Shown one piece after another: positions 1 through 10,985 of a stretch of 64,000 nt of DNA. The notes under the pieces are model-generated. The model ran no database searches. It saw nothing but the letters and a program-made list of their open reading frames with translations, and was not told the DNA's origin. This DNA comes from Capsicum annuum (lineage: Eukaryota; Streptophyta; Magnoliopsida; Solanales; Solanaceae): positions 95,894,330 through 95,958,329 of the forward strand of contig NC_061115.1 of assembly GCF_002878395.1 (NCBI RefSeq), in the 5' to 3' direction. Each line of letters opens with the position of its first letter. Position 1 is the stretch's first letter. The position numbers and the translations under genes were made by a program.

Positions 1-1130
1 AAACACCCTTCACAAGTATTTAACCAAAGAAACATAACCTTTTTTTGAGTTAACTTAGTCAAAGAAGTAGATATCAGTGAAAATACTTCCATAAACTACC
101 GATAATACTCGGGTAAACCCAAGAAGCTCGAAATGTCAGATAAATTTAGGGGTCTACCTATATTTTCACTATAGTAACCTTTTATGAATCAAACATAATC
201 CCCTCACTAGAAATAATATAACCCATGAAAGTTACAACGTTCAACCAAAACTCACACTTGCGGAACTTGGCATACAACTGTTGTTCCTTTAAGGTATGGA
301 ACATCATATGAAAGTTATTAGCATAATCCACATCACTCTTTGAATAAACTAAAATGATTTTCACTATAGTAACCTTTTACGAATCAAACATAATACCCTC
401 ACTAGAAATAATATAACCCATAAAAGTTACAACGTTCAACCAAAACTCACACTTGCGAAACTTGGCATACAACTGTTGTTCCTTTAAGGTATGCAACATC
501 ATATGAAAGTGATTAGCATAATCCACCTCACTCTTTGAATAAACTAAAATGTCATCAATAAACTCAATAATGAAAAGATCAAAATACTCAAAAAACCTTG
601 TTTATCAGATCCATAAATGTCATTGGAGCATTAGTCCATATAAATGACATCTCTAAAAATTCAAAGTACCCATACTGAGTATGAAAATCCATCTTAGGAA
701 TATCCACCTCCCTAATCTTAAGCTGATGGTACCCTGACCAAGGATCTATCTTAGAAAAGAACTTGGCACCTTCGATCTAGTCAAACAACTTATCTATCTA
801 TTGAAGAGGGTACTTATTCTTGACCATAACCTTGTTCAACTACCTATAGTCAATGAACATCTAAAGGGAAACATCTGTTTTGTGCACAAACAACACTAGT
901 GTACCCTATGGAGATAAACTAGGATAAATAAACCCTCTATCCAGAAGACCCTTAAGTTACTCCTTAAGTTCCCTCAACTCAGCCAGAGCTATTTTATATG
1001 AAGGAATAGAAATTTGATGAGTGTTTGGAACCTAGTAAATAAGAAAATCTATTTCCCTATCTCGAGGAACACTAGGAATATCATTCGAAAAGAGCTCTGG
1101 AAACTCATTAAGTACTGGAACTAACTGGAA
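1..1130 (-). pseudogene. Tekay-A reverse transcriptase fragment
   Basis: Translating the minus strand across frames gives the usual gypsy RT blocks in order. They are a pre-RT segment with PSVPRDREIDF (about 1060), FIDYR and NKV (about 850), the FSKIDPWSGYHQL block (about 750), a degenerate QYGYFEF block (about 680), TNAPMTFMDLINKVF (about 620) and the catalytic FIDD (about 551-562) followed by ILVYSKS. After that a 65-codon block is duplicated. The enzyme would copy element RNA into cDNA. Several stops, for example in FIDYR-stop-LNK, make it a pseudogene. RNaseH and integrase should follow beyond base 1. Confidence 0.88.
162..551 (-). repeat. 195-bp in-frame tandem duplication inside the RT
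   Basis: Bases 162-356 and 357-551 are two adjacent copies of one 195-bp unit, with about seven to nine mismatches and no indel that I can see. The unit is exactly 65 codons and covers the block just after the catalytic FIDD (ILVYSKS through FMGYIISSEGI). The frame therefore carries through both copies. Confidence 0.93.
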
Positions 1131-1149
1131 AGAAGGACCTTTTAATTTA

Positions 1150-1680
1150 GAATTTTTAACCCAAACCAAATGATAAATACAACCTTTAGAGATCATCCTC
1201 CTACCTCTAAGATAAGAAATAAATCTCCCTTATGAGCTAGAGAACTACCCTTAAATTCTATAACCATCTTACCATGGAACCAAAATATAACCCTGCGCAT
1301 CCTACAATCCAAGGACACATAACAATAGTAAAACCAATACATACCAAGAATGACATTGAAATCCACCATGCCCAACTACAATAGATCCAACAAGGTCTGT
1401 TTTCCACAAATAAATACCACATATCCCCTATAGACTGTCTTTGGAATAACTGAGTCGCCTTCTAGGGTAGAAAAAATCAAAAATAACTTACGAATGAAAA
1501 CCAAAAGAAATAGCCACATAAGGAGTCACATAGAATAGAGTGGACCCCAGATTAAGCAAATAATATATGTCATAAGAAAAAAGTTGTAACGTACCAGTTA
1601 CGAAATTAGGTAATGCCTTAGATTCCTATCGAGATGCGAAATCATACAATTTGTTCCAACCAAAACTAGAACCAGGAGTA
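1150..1680 (-). pseudogene. Tekay-A aspartic protease region
   Basis: The minus strand shows a degenerate LNLGSTLFYVTPYVA stretch (about 1520-1560), which corresponds to the D-S/T-G active-site block of gypsy proteases; the catalytic Asp reads as Asn here. MVDFNVILGMYWF follows (about 1375-1330), the conserved ILGMDWL block with D changed to Y. The downstream SKGCIYHLVWV linker leads into the pre-RT segment. The protease would cut the Gag-Pol polyprotein. Frameshifts and active-site loss make it inactive. Confidence 0.82.
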
Positions 1681-2082
1681 GCAACAAGAGTAAATGAAGC
1701 CCTACTAGGTGTAGGAGCAAAAGATGAATTTAGAGGAATCTTATTTACCCCCGTATCAACATTATTAATTGGAAAATCCTAAGTCGATGGACTACCTAGC
1801 CACACTTGAAGTATGTGCCCATTCCATCATGCAATTTCTCCGATAAGGACGACCATAGAATCTACACAGAGGGCTTGGAAAAACTAACTAACCTCCGCTT
1901 GCCTGAGATTGGGCACCTGTGCCTGAAAATTTTCACCACCTCAATGATGTATGTCGCCCACCTGGTAAGGAGCACTAGTAGAAGAGTAGGAACAAAAACT
2001 CCCCTACTTCATTTTTTGGTATTTTCTACCATCATGACCAACCTAAGACTCAGCACCTTCATGTTCATAAAACATACTTCTC
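1681..2082 (-). pseudogene. Tekay-A gag C-terminal part
   Basis: The minus strand encodes a low-complexity Ser/Gln/Ala-rich linker (for example QAQVPNLRQAE) and a degraded zinc-knuckle-like stretch (YFKCG, about 1810), as expected between capsid and protease. The rest of gag lies at 6942-7900; the two halves were separated by D1. A plus-strand frame of 93 codons here (1806-2087) is a chance antisense frame. Confidence 0.65.
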
Positions 2083-2565
2083 TGTAATATCCCATCCTTT
2101 TCCTAGCTTGAAAAGTTTCCCCAAAAAAGTTAAAAACTTTATTTAAAAGATGAATCTACTTTTTTGAACATGGTATTTTTATTATTTTCACTTTTTATTA
2201 TGTGGGGAATGGAATAATCTTTCCATCAATACCAAATTCACCCAAATCTGACACCCAGGTGAAGAGTTAGAGTCTTTTTAGTGAGACTGTGTATCACTTG
2301 AGCCTTCAGTGCATCGCAGAGATAGCTTAAATGGCAATTGTCAATTTCCAATATTTCTCCACAATAGTGGTGTGTCGTGTAAAACTTCAAGGACATAGAC
2401 AAGGTGGCAACGCGATAGCTCTATGTCGCGCCACCGTGCAATTTCCCATTTTTCACTTTCCAGTGACTTGGCATGAAAGTGGCGCGTCGCTCCAAGGATG
2501 ATAACTGAAAAATTTTCTCAAAAATTAAAGACATGTCCTAGGGTTAAAAGGGTCAATTTCCCACC

Positions 2566-2574
2566 CTATATAAG
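2566..2574 (+). promoter_or_regulatory. TATA-box candidate in D1 5' LTR
   Basis: CTATATAAG occurs here and at the same LTR position in the second copy (4598-4606), about 480 bp into the LTR and just before the region where RNA start is expected. Identification is by motif and conservation between copies only. Confidence 0.5.
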
Positions 2575-3319
2575 CCTTATAACACGAGATTTGGCTATAA
2601 TTCAGTAGCTTATACTCTCAAAAACTCTCAAGAAGAAGCCGTAGGGTTTTCATAAAAGGTTCAATTCTAAGGGAATTCCCAATCAGATTTCAAGAATCTC
2701 TCCGTCAATCTTTGTAGAATCACAAGCTAAGTATGTGTAGTGTTCATTCATGGACTCCTTTCGTCCATGAAGTTCATGAATCTCTTTTCTAAATACAAGT
2801 TATGGATTTTCTTTATGAATTTTATGATTGGATTGCTCTTGTTTAGGTTGATAATAACTAATTGCATTCTAATCCATGTTTGGTGATAAATTGCATATGT
2901 AATCGAGTAGTAATGATGTATATTCATGTAAACCAAGGATTTAAACCCTTGGATGATGAAATTAGAGATGAATCGTGATGTTTGATTGTTGTATAATGTT
3001 GTTTACACATTCTATGCCTATTATGTGTATGATTAAATTCCTATATAAAAGAACAATACCCAACAAGTATGATATCATGAAATCCCCATGTATGAACAAA
3101 CTTATGTATATCACATGTTTGATGAAGTGCTTCAATATATGAATTATGAATTGTGTTGTTGGTCATGTGTTCAAGTAAGCCATGCCATGTTAGCTTTTTC
3201 ACATCGAGTCCTAGGGGTACTTGTACCCGAACATTTAGTTGTGTGCCTAGAGCCATGTCATATTTTCACGATCTCCTTAGTCAAGCTATGATCCATAGAA
3301 CTAAGTCAGTTATATGACT

Positions 3320-3610
3320 CAGGAAATTTCACAAATCACAGTAATCTCAGTAGTTCAGTAATCTCAGTGGTGTCAGTATTGAGTAATCATAGTAATGTCA
3401 ATTTTTCCAGTTAATTTCAGTAACTTCAGTATTCTCAGTCAGTCGTCAAAACTCAGCACATTCTGTCATTAAATGGAACTCAGTAAATTTAGTTTTGCCC
3501 CGCTAGACAATAAGACTAGTATCAGTTTAGTTCAACTAATTAGTTCAGTTCAGCTAATAATTTAATCAGTTTAGCTTAGTTAATCAGTTCAGTGTCTTTC
3601 AGATGGGAGT
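3320..3610 (+). repeat. CAGTAATCT-rich degenerate short-repeat tract in the LTR
   Basis: Dense repeats of CAGTAATCT, TCAGTAGT and TTCAGTTCAG-type words give a quasi-tandem low-complexity tract. The homologous tract in the second LTR (about 5360-5615) has the same words in a slightly different number and order. Confidence 0.75.
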
Positions 3611-3957
3611 AGGATTCAGCATCGAGCTAGCCTAGGGATGGGGACTCACCCACTAGATTGGAATGAGATCCCTAGAAGCAATTCCTATGTTCCAAAACTA
3701 CGTAGCTAGTGTAGGTACGAGATGTCACCCATTAGATAGGATTGACATACTCACGGATCACCCGTTAGCGCATTTAAATGTATAGGACTGATCCCAGGGG
3801 TCACCTGCTAGATTAGGACTGAATCCATAGTAGTTGTGTTTACCAGTAGCGTGGTACTGACACCCTTCCAGCTGAGGTTAAAGGTTGGACCCTAGATAGT
3901 TTAGCATGGGGCATATCGGTTAGATGAATACATCCCACAGTTTTAGTTACAGAATTA

Positions 3958-4114
3958 GTGCATTATGCATATTTAGTATGTTATATTCAAATCTTCAATT
4001 ATGTAAGTTATTAGATCATGTTTTAGCTATTCATTTTTAGTATGTACGTTAGTTTATGTTCTTTCCCTCACTCTCAGTATCATTTAAGTATGAATGTTCT
4101 CAAGGGAGAGATAT
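3958..4114 (+). other. D1 internal remnant with polypurine tract
   Basis: About 157 bp that matches the 3' internal end of D2 (CTCAGT...TTTAGTATGAAT...). It ends in the purine-rich AAGGGAGAGATAT (4102-4114), directly before the second LTR. Polypurine tracts prime plus-strand DNA synthesis in LTR elements. This is all that is left of the internal region. Confidence 0.8.
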
Positions 4115-6936
4115 TGTACTACACCATACTTTTCCTAGCATGAAAAGTTTTCCCAAGAACGTTAGAATATTTCTTTGAAAGAGGAATATACTTTTGTACA
4201 CATAGTATTTTTAAGATTTTTACTTTTTATCCTGTGGGGAATCGAATAAGCTTTCCATCGATACCAAATTCACCCAAATCCAACACCCTGGTGAAGAGTT
4301 GGAGCCTTTTTAGTTAGATAGTGTATCACCTGAGCCATCATCGCATTGCGGAGATAGCTCAAAGGGAAATTGTCAATTTCCAGTATTGCTCCAACATAGT
4401 GGCACATCACGCCAAACTTTTTGTTCATAGACAAGGTGGCAACCTGATAGCTCCGCATTATGCCACCATGCAATTTCCTATTTGTCACTTTCCACTGACT
4501 TGGCGCGATAGTGGCACGTCGTGCCAAAGATGAAAACCAAAAAATTCTCTCAGAAATTAAAGACGCATCCTAGGGTTAAAAAGGTTAATTTCCCACCCTA
4601 TATAAGCCTTATAACATGATATTTGGCCATAATTCAACAGCTTATACTCAATTACTCTGAAAAACTCTCAAGAACAAACCTTAGGGTTTTCATAGAAGGT
4701 TCAATTCCAAGGGAATTCACCATCAAATTTCAAGAATCTCTCCGTCAATCTTCGTAGAACCACAAGCTAAGGTATGCGTAGTGTTCATTCATGGACTCCT
4801 TTTGTCCATGAACTCCAAGAATCTCTTTTCTAAATTGAAGTTTTGGATTTTCTTTATGAATTTCATGATTGGATTGCTCTTGTTCATGTTGATGATGACT
4901 AATTGAATTCTAATCTATGTTTGGTGATAAATTGCATATGTAATCGATTAGTAATGTTGTAGATTCATGTAAACCTAGGATTAAAACCCTTGGATGATAA
5001 AATTAGATATGAACCATGATGTTTGATTGTTGTATAATGTTGTTTACACATTCTATGCCTATCATATGTACGATTAAATGCCTAGATGAAGGAACAATAC
5101 CCAACTAGTATGATATATCATGAAATCCCCATGTATGTACAAGCCTATGCACATCACATGTTTGATGAAGTGCTTCAATATATGAATTATGAATTGTGTT
5201 GTTGGTCATGTGTTCAATAAGCCATGCCATGTCAGTTTCTTCTCATTGAGTCCTGGGAGTACTTGTACCCAAACATTTAGCTGTGTGCCTAGAGCCATAT
5301 CATGTTTTTACGATCTCCTCAGTTAAGATATGATCCATAGAACTCATTAGCCATGTAACTCAGGAAATCTCAAAAATCTCAGTAATCTCAGTAGTTCAGT
5401 AATCTTAGTGATCTCAGTACTTAGTAATCTCAGTAACCTCAGTTTTCCCAGTCAATCTCAATAACTTTAGTATTCTCAATCAGTCCTTAGAACTCAATAC
5501 ATTCCATCAGTCAACAAAACTCAGTAAATTCAGTTTAGCCCTGCTAAACAATACCAATACTATCAGTTCAGTTTAGCCAATCAGTTCAGTTCAGCTAATC
5601 AGTTAATCAGTTCAGTAGCTTTCAGATGGGAGTAGGATTCAGCACCGAGCGAACCTAAGGATGGGGACTCACCCCCTAGATAGGACTGAGATCCCTAGAA
5701 GCAATCTTTAAGTTTCAAAACTACATAGCCAGTGTAGGTACAAGATTTCACCCATTAGATAAGACTGACATACTAAGGGATCACCCGTTAGCGCATTTAA
5801 ATGTACAGGACTAATCCCAAGGGTAACCCGCTAGATTAGGACTAACTCCACAATAGTTGTCTTTACTAGTGGTGCGGTACTAACACCCTTCCAGCTGGGG
5901 TTAAAAGTTGAACCCCAGTTAGCGTAGTATGGGGTATGTCGGTTAGATGAATACATCCCACAGTTGTAGTTACAAAATCAGGACTGTCAGATACAGTAAA
6001 TACAGTAAATTTAGGACTATTAGATACAGTCACTCCTTATTATTATAAATAGACTCTGGGATCACCTATTAGACAGGATTGATCTCAACTATGCTCAACC
6101 AGTAGTGGTATCATCAGATTTAGAGATCACCTGCCAGATTGGACTGATCTCAAATACAGTACGAAACTCAGCTAGTTCCATCATATTCAAGACTGACAGA
6201 TATAGTCACTCATGTTATCAGGTATATCAGTTATCAAAAATCATGTTATCAATATTCAGCTTCAGGACTGTTAGAGACAGTCAACCAAACCAGTTCTTTA
6301 TCATCAAAACTGTCAAAAATAGTTATTAATGTTATTAGTAAACTCAATCGTCAGAACTTAGCATTCGGTCCTATCACGATGTCAGTTATAGTTACGTATG
6401 CGTGCATGTATTCTTGCATACATGTTAGTCAATTAGTTAGTATTTGTTCATATATATGAACCCCATGCATTTATCCTACCTCACTTGCATACCAGTACAT
6501 TCAAAGTACTGACGCATTTGCGCTATGGTGTCTTATACCATAGGTTTAGAGGAACGAGCTCCAGATCAGTAGTAGATTCCAGTCTTAGTAGTCAGAGTAA
6601 GAAGTGAGTCCTCATCTTTCCAGTTTATTTCAGTAGATGGAGTTAGTTGGGGATACGTCCTATCAACTCCTTATTCAGACAGTTTAGAGGCTTTCAGACT
6701 ACAGCATGTTAGGTAGTTATTTTAGATTTATTTTTGTATTGTTATACAATTTTCAAACATTGTGTTATCAGATGTTTGTTCAGTATTAAACCTTGTGGCC
6801 TTTCAGTTCATGTTTCCACATTATCATGTTATATTATGCAGTGTACAGGTATAGATATCAATTATGGCTTAGCTTGTGGTTCTTCGTCGTCATGAGCATC
6901 GTGTGGTGGTTCGATTCAGAAAATTGGGGCATTACA
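4115..6936 (+). repeat. D1 3' LTR, full length (2822 bp)
   Basis: Runs from TGTACTACACC to GGCATTACA. It has a TATA candidate at 4598-4606, a CAGTAATCT-type tract at about 5360-5615, and a second array built on AGGACTGTCAGATACAGT at 5977-6330. The last 100 bp (AGCTTGTGG...CATGAGCATCGTGTGG) is the reverse complement of the start of the D3 LTR copies at 35129 and 42680. This shows one family. Confidence 0.88.
5977..6330 (+). repeat. LTR short-motif array, AGGACTGTCAGATACAGT type
   Basis: At least five variants of an 18-bp motif, at about 5977, 6013, 6190, 6263 and 6308, are interspersed with GGATCACCTR-TTAGA words. Reverse-complement versions (ACTGTATCTGATAGTCCTGAAT) recur in the D3 LTRs at about 35860-35960 and 43400-43520, so the array is an LTR feature with variable copy number. 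Confidence 0.7.
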
Positions 6937-6941
6937 TCCTC

Positions 6942-7900
6942 TTACCCTATCTATCCCCAAACACCGTCTTCTTCCTCTTTTCATCCTCCATTTTCTGAAT
7001 ATGAAAAATCAACCTAGACATGTCCATATCTTTAATCAGCAAGGCTATCTTGCTCTCATAAATCAAATTCTGATTCAACCCATAAGCAAACTTCCTTATT
7101 CTTGACCTCATGTCAGTAACTAAATCAGGAAAATACCTTGATGATTGGTGAAACTTCAAGCCATATTCCTTGACAGAAACCTCCTTTGCTTGAGGTTCGC
7201 AAACTTTTCCATCTTTACATCCCTCACACTTGGGGAAACAAATGATAAAAGAAGGCCTTAGAAAAACTATCCCAAAAGAACAATTCTTCTATATCACCCG
7301 TATCCCTGTCCCGTTCTTCATACCACTGATATGCAATATCTTTGAGCTGATTAGCTGTAAAGTTTACTACTTTCACATTAGTATCATGCATCACCCAAAA
7401 TATCTTTTCCATTTTTCAAATAAGCCCTATAGATCATCCTCCAACTTCACTATAGTAAAATTAGGAGGACCTATCTTTATAAATTGGCCAACCCTTGTGT
7501 CCTCAATCGACAAATCACTTATCGCACCCAGCTCAACCTGAGCAGTGACCATTTTAGCAATAACATGAATAGAATAACGGATTCTGCATTTTTCACCTAT
7601 CCTTAATGACGACTAGGGGCAACCAGTGGAACTCCAGAACTATCAAGGATAGGACCGTGAGATCAAAGATGATCCCTAGATATAGGAGACACCCTTTTAG
7701 CATTACGCCTAAATAGGATAGAAGAATTTCCTTATGTTCCAAACATATGAAGCATGATCATAAAGATGAAAAAACAAGGATTAGAGAAAATTAGAGGAAT
7801 GCGAATCCAAAATTGAGAATAAAATACCAAGAAAGTGATACATTCCTAAATTCCTTATAGCCTCTCTCTTATAGTTGTGGCACGCTACACACCCCTAATA
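6942..7900 (-). pseudogene. Tekay-A gag N-terminal and capsid part
   Basis: On the minus strand, a block with VELGAISDLSIEDTRVGQF (about 7550) is followed by PPNFTIVKLED (about 7460). Next come FWVMHDTNVKVVNFTANQLKDIAYQWYEE (about 7410-7310), the retrotransposon gag capsid signature, and KFHQSSRYFPDLVTDMR (about 7159-7100). The start of gag is probably near 7700-7750 (RRNAKR context), but I cannot fix the ATG. Gag forms the virus-like particle. Broken by frameshifts and stops, and interrupted by D1 at 6942. Confidence 0.8.
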
Positions 7901-7949
7901 GAGACTCTACTTGTCATAAATTTCTAGACACCCAATTGACCATAAACCA

Positions 7950-7962
7950 GTCTCTGATACCA
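7950..7962 (-). other. Tekay-A primer binding site (initiator Met-tRNA type)
   Basis: The minus strand reads TGGTATCAGAGAC, one mismatch from TGGTATCAGAGCC, which is the usual binding site for the 3' end of plant initiator methionine tRNA. It lies three to four bases inside the inferred LTR end at 7966. Confidence 0.85.
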
Positions 7963-7965
7963 ACT

Positions 7966-10423
7966 TTACACGAACTAAATAAGGTCCTTTTTGTAATAAG
8001 CAACCCAAGTCCAATCGGGATCGAAGACCACCCATGCTACCTAACCCAACCCCCAACCGCCTACTCTTATTTTGCTGAATTTTACTAATAAAATAAGATA
8101 GTGTAGCAGCTCACATGAAGTCTCTAGGATAAGATCACACCCATGACTAACCTAACTGAGTCCAATTATCTCATACCAACAATCCAACAATACCAAACCA
8201 ATATCAAAACAAGGGCCAAAAACTAGGCCATAACCAAAGATGTTAACATAATATAATTAACTAGAAAATGAAATATGATGGAACAACGAATAATATTATC
8301 CAATGATATCATCCCCCTAGACTATTCGAATGCTAAGGTCAACACCAATACAAATCCCGCCTATTCCAACCCATAGCAGTACCACAAAGCCTTTAACCAA
8401 AAGAGTAGTAAAATCCAGTTGGGACATGCCCTAAATCATGGCCAAAACCAATATCTAAAATAAAGTCAAAATGTCTAAAAATATCAAAAACATGACATGG
8501 AGCTTTTCAAAAGTATGGAAACTCACCACTTTTATCCAAATATTGATCTCCAAATCAATTACTATGTAAAAGCAGTAGAACAATTGGTTCCTGCATAGCG
8601 TAGGTTTACAACTACTAGTAGATGAGTTTGTGGGTGAATGCTAGCATGATCTCAGGATAAGGATAATGTATTATTATTTATAAAACTAAGTTAAACCATC
8701 CATATGCACACAACCATACATATATATAGATATATATAACCATTCTGGGAAAGAGGACCGAGTTTAGCATGCCTTTAAAACCTTTACCTAGGCTATGTAG
8801 CTTTTCCGTTCTAAACCTCCCGCAGGCTATATGGGTTCAACTCCCCCTGTTGAAAGGGACCCAGTGCATGTCGTCACAGGACCAGGAAACAAAACGTAGG
8901 ATGACTAGTACAACCCACAAAATATAGTGTGAAATCATGCACACGGTCACCAAGACTAACCTCATATCAGAAAATATGAGTTTCCAATTTTGGTCCCCCA
9001 GGACCTCCGCCTTCCATGACCTTGCAACACATCTCACCATTAACTCCCAATTAGATCCATTTTCCAAAAAATAAACCCTTAATAAATAATTAACCAAGGC
9101 CATTATTATTTTTATCATCATACCTATCTTTACTTACAAGTATTATCCATAGAAAACTATATAAAGGTTTAAGGGGACTTCCAAGTGTTCTTTGATTTAG
9201 CATATGAAACCACTTGGGGGATTACAGGTTCCCCATAAGCATAACCATTTATCTATTTACCTTTACAAACCATTTAAACAATGCATAATTCCCTTAACAC
9301 GTTTTTTAAAACAAGCAAGAGGTCTATTAAAGTACTCCGTACAATGAAAACATACTTATAGGCATTTTGTCAAACACATTGGGGGCATAATATAACAAAA
9401 ACCAATTCCAAATACAATTAAACCATTCCCATGCAATCCAATAATTCAAAACCACCATGGATGCACATAAAACATAATTAAAACTATGGAAAAACCATAA
9501 CCAATCACTAAACATCAAAACCCCCAATTTATATTTAAAAACTAAAATCATATAGTCAATGAAGTTATGAAAAAATTCATAAAAACCATGCATCTAGTTA
9601 GAATTAAAAATGAGGGAAGAGAACATTCCTTAAACTAAGATGATGTTGTTAAGAATCACAAATAAAAGCCACAAATCAATCATCTAGTTGAAAACCTAGC
9701 TTCCTTTATCCAAAACTTTTTTAGAGAATTTTGGAGTGTTTAGAAGAGTTTCTAAGTGTTAATGAATGAAATAATAGGGTAAATAAACTTCCAAGTAGGT
9801 TAGAAGTCGTGGGACCTTATAAGGATTAGTGGGAAAATATCCAGAGTACCCTCACTTAAGTTTTATAATATCCCATCACAGGGGTACAACTGACCTTCAC
9901 GAGTCATACCCTTCAATACCAGTGGTACCCTCCACTCATTTCCTAAACCTCAACCCTTGGATCTAATATTTTCCAACATACAAATCAGCTAACAAAGTCA
10001 TATCCAAAGCATATAATTTGTATCCTTTATTTGTACCCCTGGCAGATTTATACCTAAGGAAGATTTAGACATTGTCTACCATAAGAGTGGGTACGACTCA
10101 AGCCCTGGCTTACTGCTCATGGTGAGCCACTAGTTCTCAGATCCAACTTAAGTATCTAAGATTAGTTTAAGTAACCAAATGAACCATAAAAACCAATACG
10201 ACTATTACCCCTAAGTCATATCCATTCAAGTAACCTAAATCCATCCTACCAACTAACAATTATCAACATACAACTGGACCATACTATCCAAACTACAGTA
10301 TATGGCTTGTACCCATTAGTCATATTGGGTCTAAAGCTCAAAATTCTAGGAAATTTTATAAGTTCCAGAAACCAAGGAGTTTCAGAAGCGATCATCCTTC
10401 ATCGAGTAACTTAAGATGTTGTA
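7966..10423 (-). repeat. Tekay-A 5' LTR (right-hand copy), outer end approximate
   Basis: The inner end is set by the primer site; TTACACGAAC at 7966 matches the complement of a decayed LTR terminus. No coding signal is seen. A TA-rich run (ATATATATAGATATATATAA) lies at about 8720. The outer end is placed near 10423, where the minus strand reads TACAACATCTTAAG, a plausible decayed TGTnAC-type start. There is no second copy in the window to confirm this, so the right edge may be off by tens to hundreds of bases. Confidence 0.6.
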
Positions 10424-10922
10424 GGAATAGTTATTCTAAGATAATGAACAAGGGTTAAAAAGTGATACTCTTGGACTTTAAGAAGAGTAGAGTGAAATTC
10501 CTCTAATCAGTGTTGAGAGATGTTTAGATGAACCTATCTTATTTGTTTTTGCATTCAAAATATTTTTCTAGCCTAAGAAACCTTTGTAGTTTGAAGTGAC
10601 AAATGAGGATCACAATCCTAGAGCCTTTCTTATATTGATTACAACTCTAACAAACAATAATTATTACTATTACTATTTTGTTTCACAAAATCCTCCATAT
10701 TTTACTTATTTGACAGTTACCTAGACAGACACTTGATAGAAGTTTAACCTATTCCATTTGGGATGGACACCAACCTAGTTGGAAAATATATTTGATCAGT
10801 GAGACAGACAATTGATAGATTTTTAGCCTATTCCATTTGGGATGGAAACCAAACTAGTAGGAAAATATATTTGATCAGTGACTACTTTATACTTTTTAGG
10901 AAGTATAATTCAGGCAACATTA
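10424..10922 (+). repeat. Athila-1 5' LTR, right-hand portion
   Basis: The right end is set by the primer site that follows. The terminal TTCAGGCAACATTA resembles the corresponding end of the Athila-2 LTR (TTTTGGGCCGCATCA). The left part is missing or lies across Tekay-A, which may have inserted in this LTR. It contains a 79-bp tandem repeat. No coding signal. Confidence 0.6.
10723..10880 (+). repeat. 79-bp direct tandem repeat, two copies
   Basis: Bases 10723-10801 and 10802-10880 are two adjacent copies with the same length. Both begin AGACAGACA and end TTTGATCAGTG, with few mismatches between. Confidence 0.93.
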
Positions 10923-10924
10923 AA

Positions 10925-10944
10925 TTTTGGCATCGTTGCTATAG
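10925..10944 (+). other. Athila-1 primer binding site
   Basis: TTTTGGCATCGTTGCTATAG matches the TTTTGGCGCCGTTGCCGGGG-type site found at the 5' LTR junction of Athila and Tat elements, with a few C/T and G/A changes. The same site, also decayed, is on the minus strand at the Athila-2 LTR (61751-61732). Confidence 0.82.
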
Positions 10945-10985
10945 AATACGATTATAGAGTTAATTGATTATGTTTATTGAGATGT

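Larger units (their letters stand above)
2083..3957 (+). repeat. D1 5' LTR, truncated at its 3' end
   Basis: Aligns base for base with 4115 to about 5985, starting from the shared TTTTCCTAGC-TGAAAAGTTT block. Homology stops near 3957, where the second LTR continues with a repeat array and this copy jumps into internal sequence. About 950-1000 bp of LTR is missing. A dense CAGTAATCT-type tract lies at about 3330-3600. Confidence 0.87.
2083..6936 (+). mobile_element. D1: internally deleted LTR retrotransposon in Tekay-A gag
   Basis: The element starts TGTAATATCCC (2083) and ends GGGGCATTACA (6936). The flanking 5-mers are ttctc (2078-2082) and tcctc (6937-6941), a target-site duplication with one mismatch. 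Two copies of the same LTR face the same way: 2083 to about 3957, and 4115-6936. Only about 157 bp lies between them, ending in a polypurine tract. The 3' third of the first LTR, the primer site and all of gag-pol are missing. The LTR matches those of D2 and D3. The minus-strand gag of Tekay-A resumes on each side, which supports a clean insertion. Confidence 0.9.
1..10423 (-). mobile_element. Tekay-A: decayed Ty3/gypsy chromovirus-like element, 3' part beyond the left edge
   Basis: Read on the minus strand, the order is 5' LTR (about 10423 to 7966), primer binding site (7962-7950), gag (about 7900-6942, then 2082-1680), protease (about 1680-1150) and reverse transcriptase (about 1130 to 1). 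Integrase and the 3' LTR would lie left of the window. D1 splits gag at 2082/6937. Domain order and motif wording match plant gypsy elements of the Tekay/Del group. The chromodomain that would prove the clade is not in view, so the clade is inference. Every domain carries stops and frameshifts. Confidence 0.85.

Noticed and set aside
1806..2087. 93-codon plus-strand frame before D1
   Set aside because: It is antisense to the decayed gag end of Tekay-A and stops at the D1 edge.
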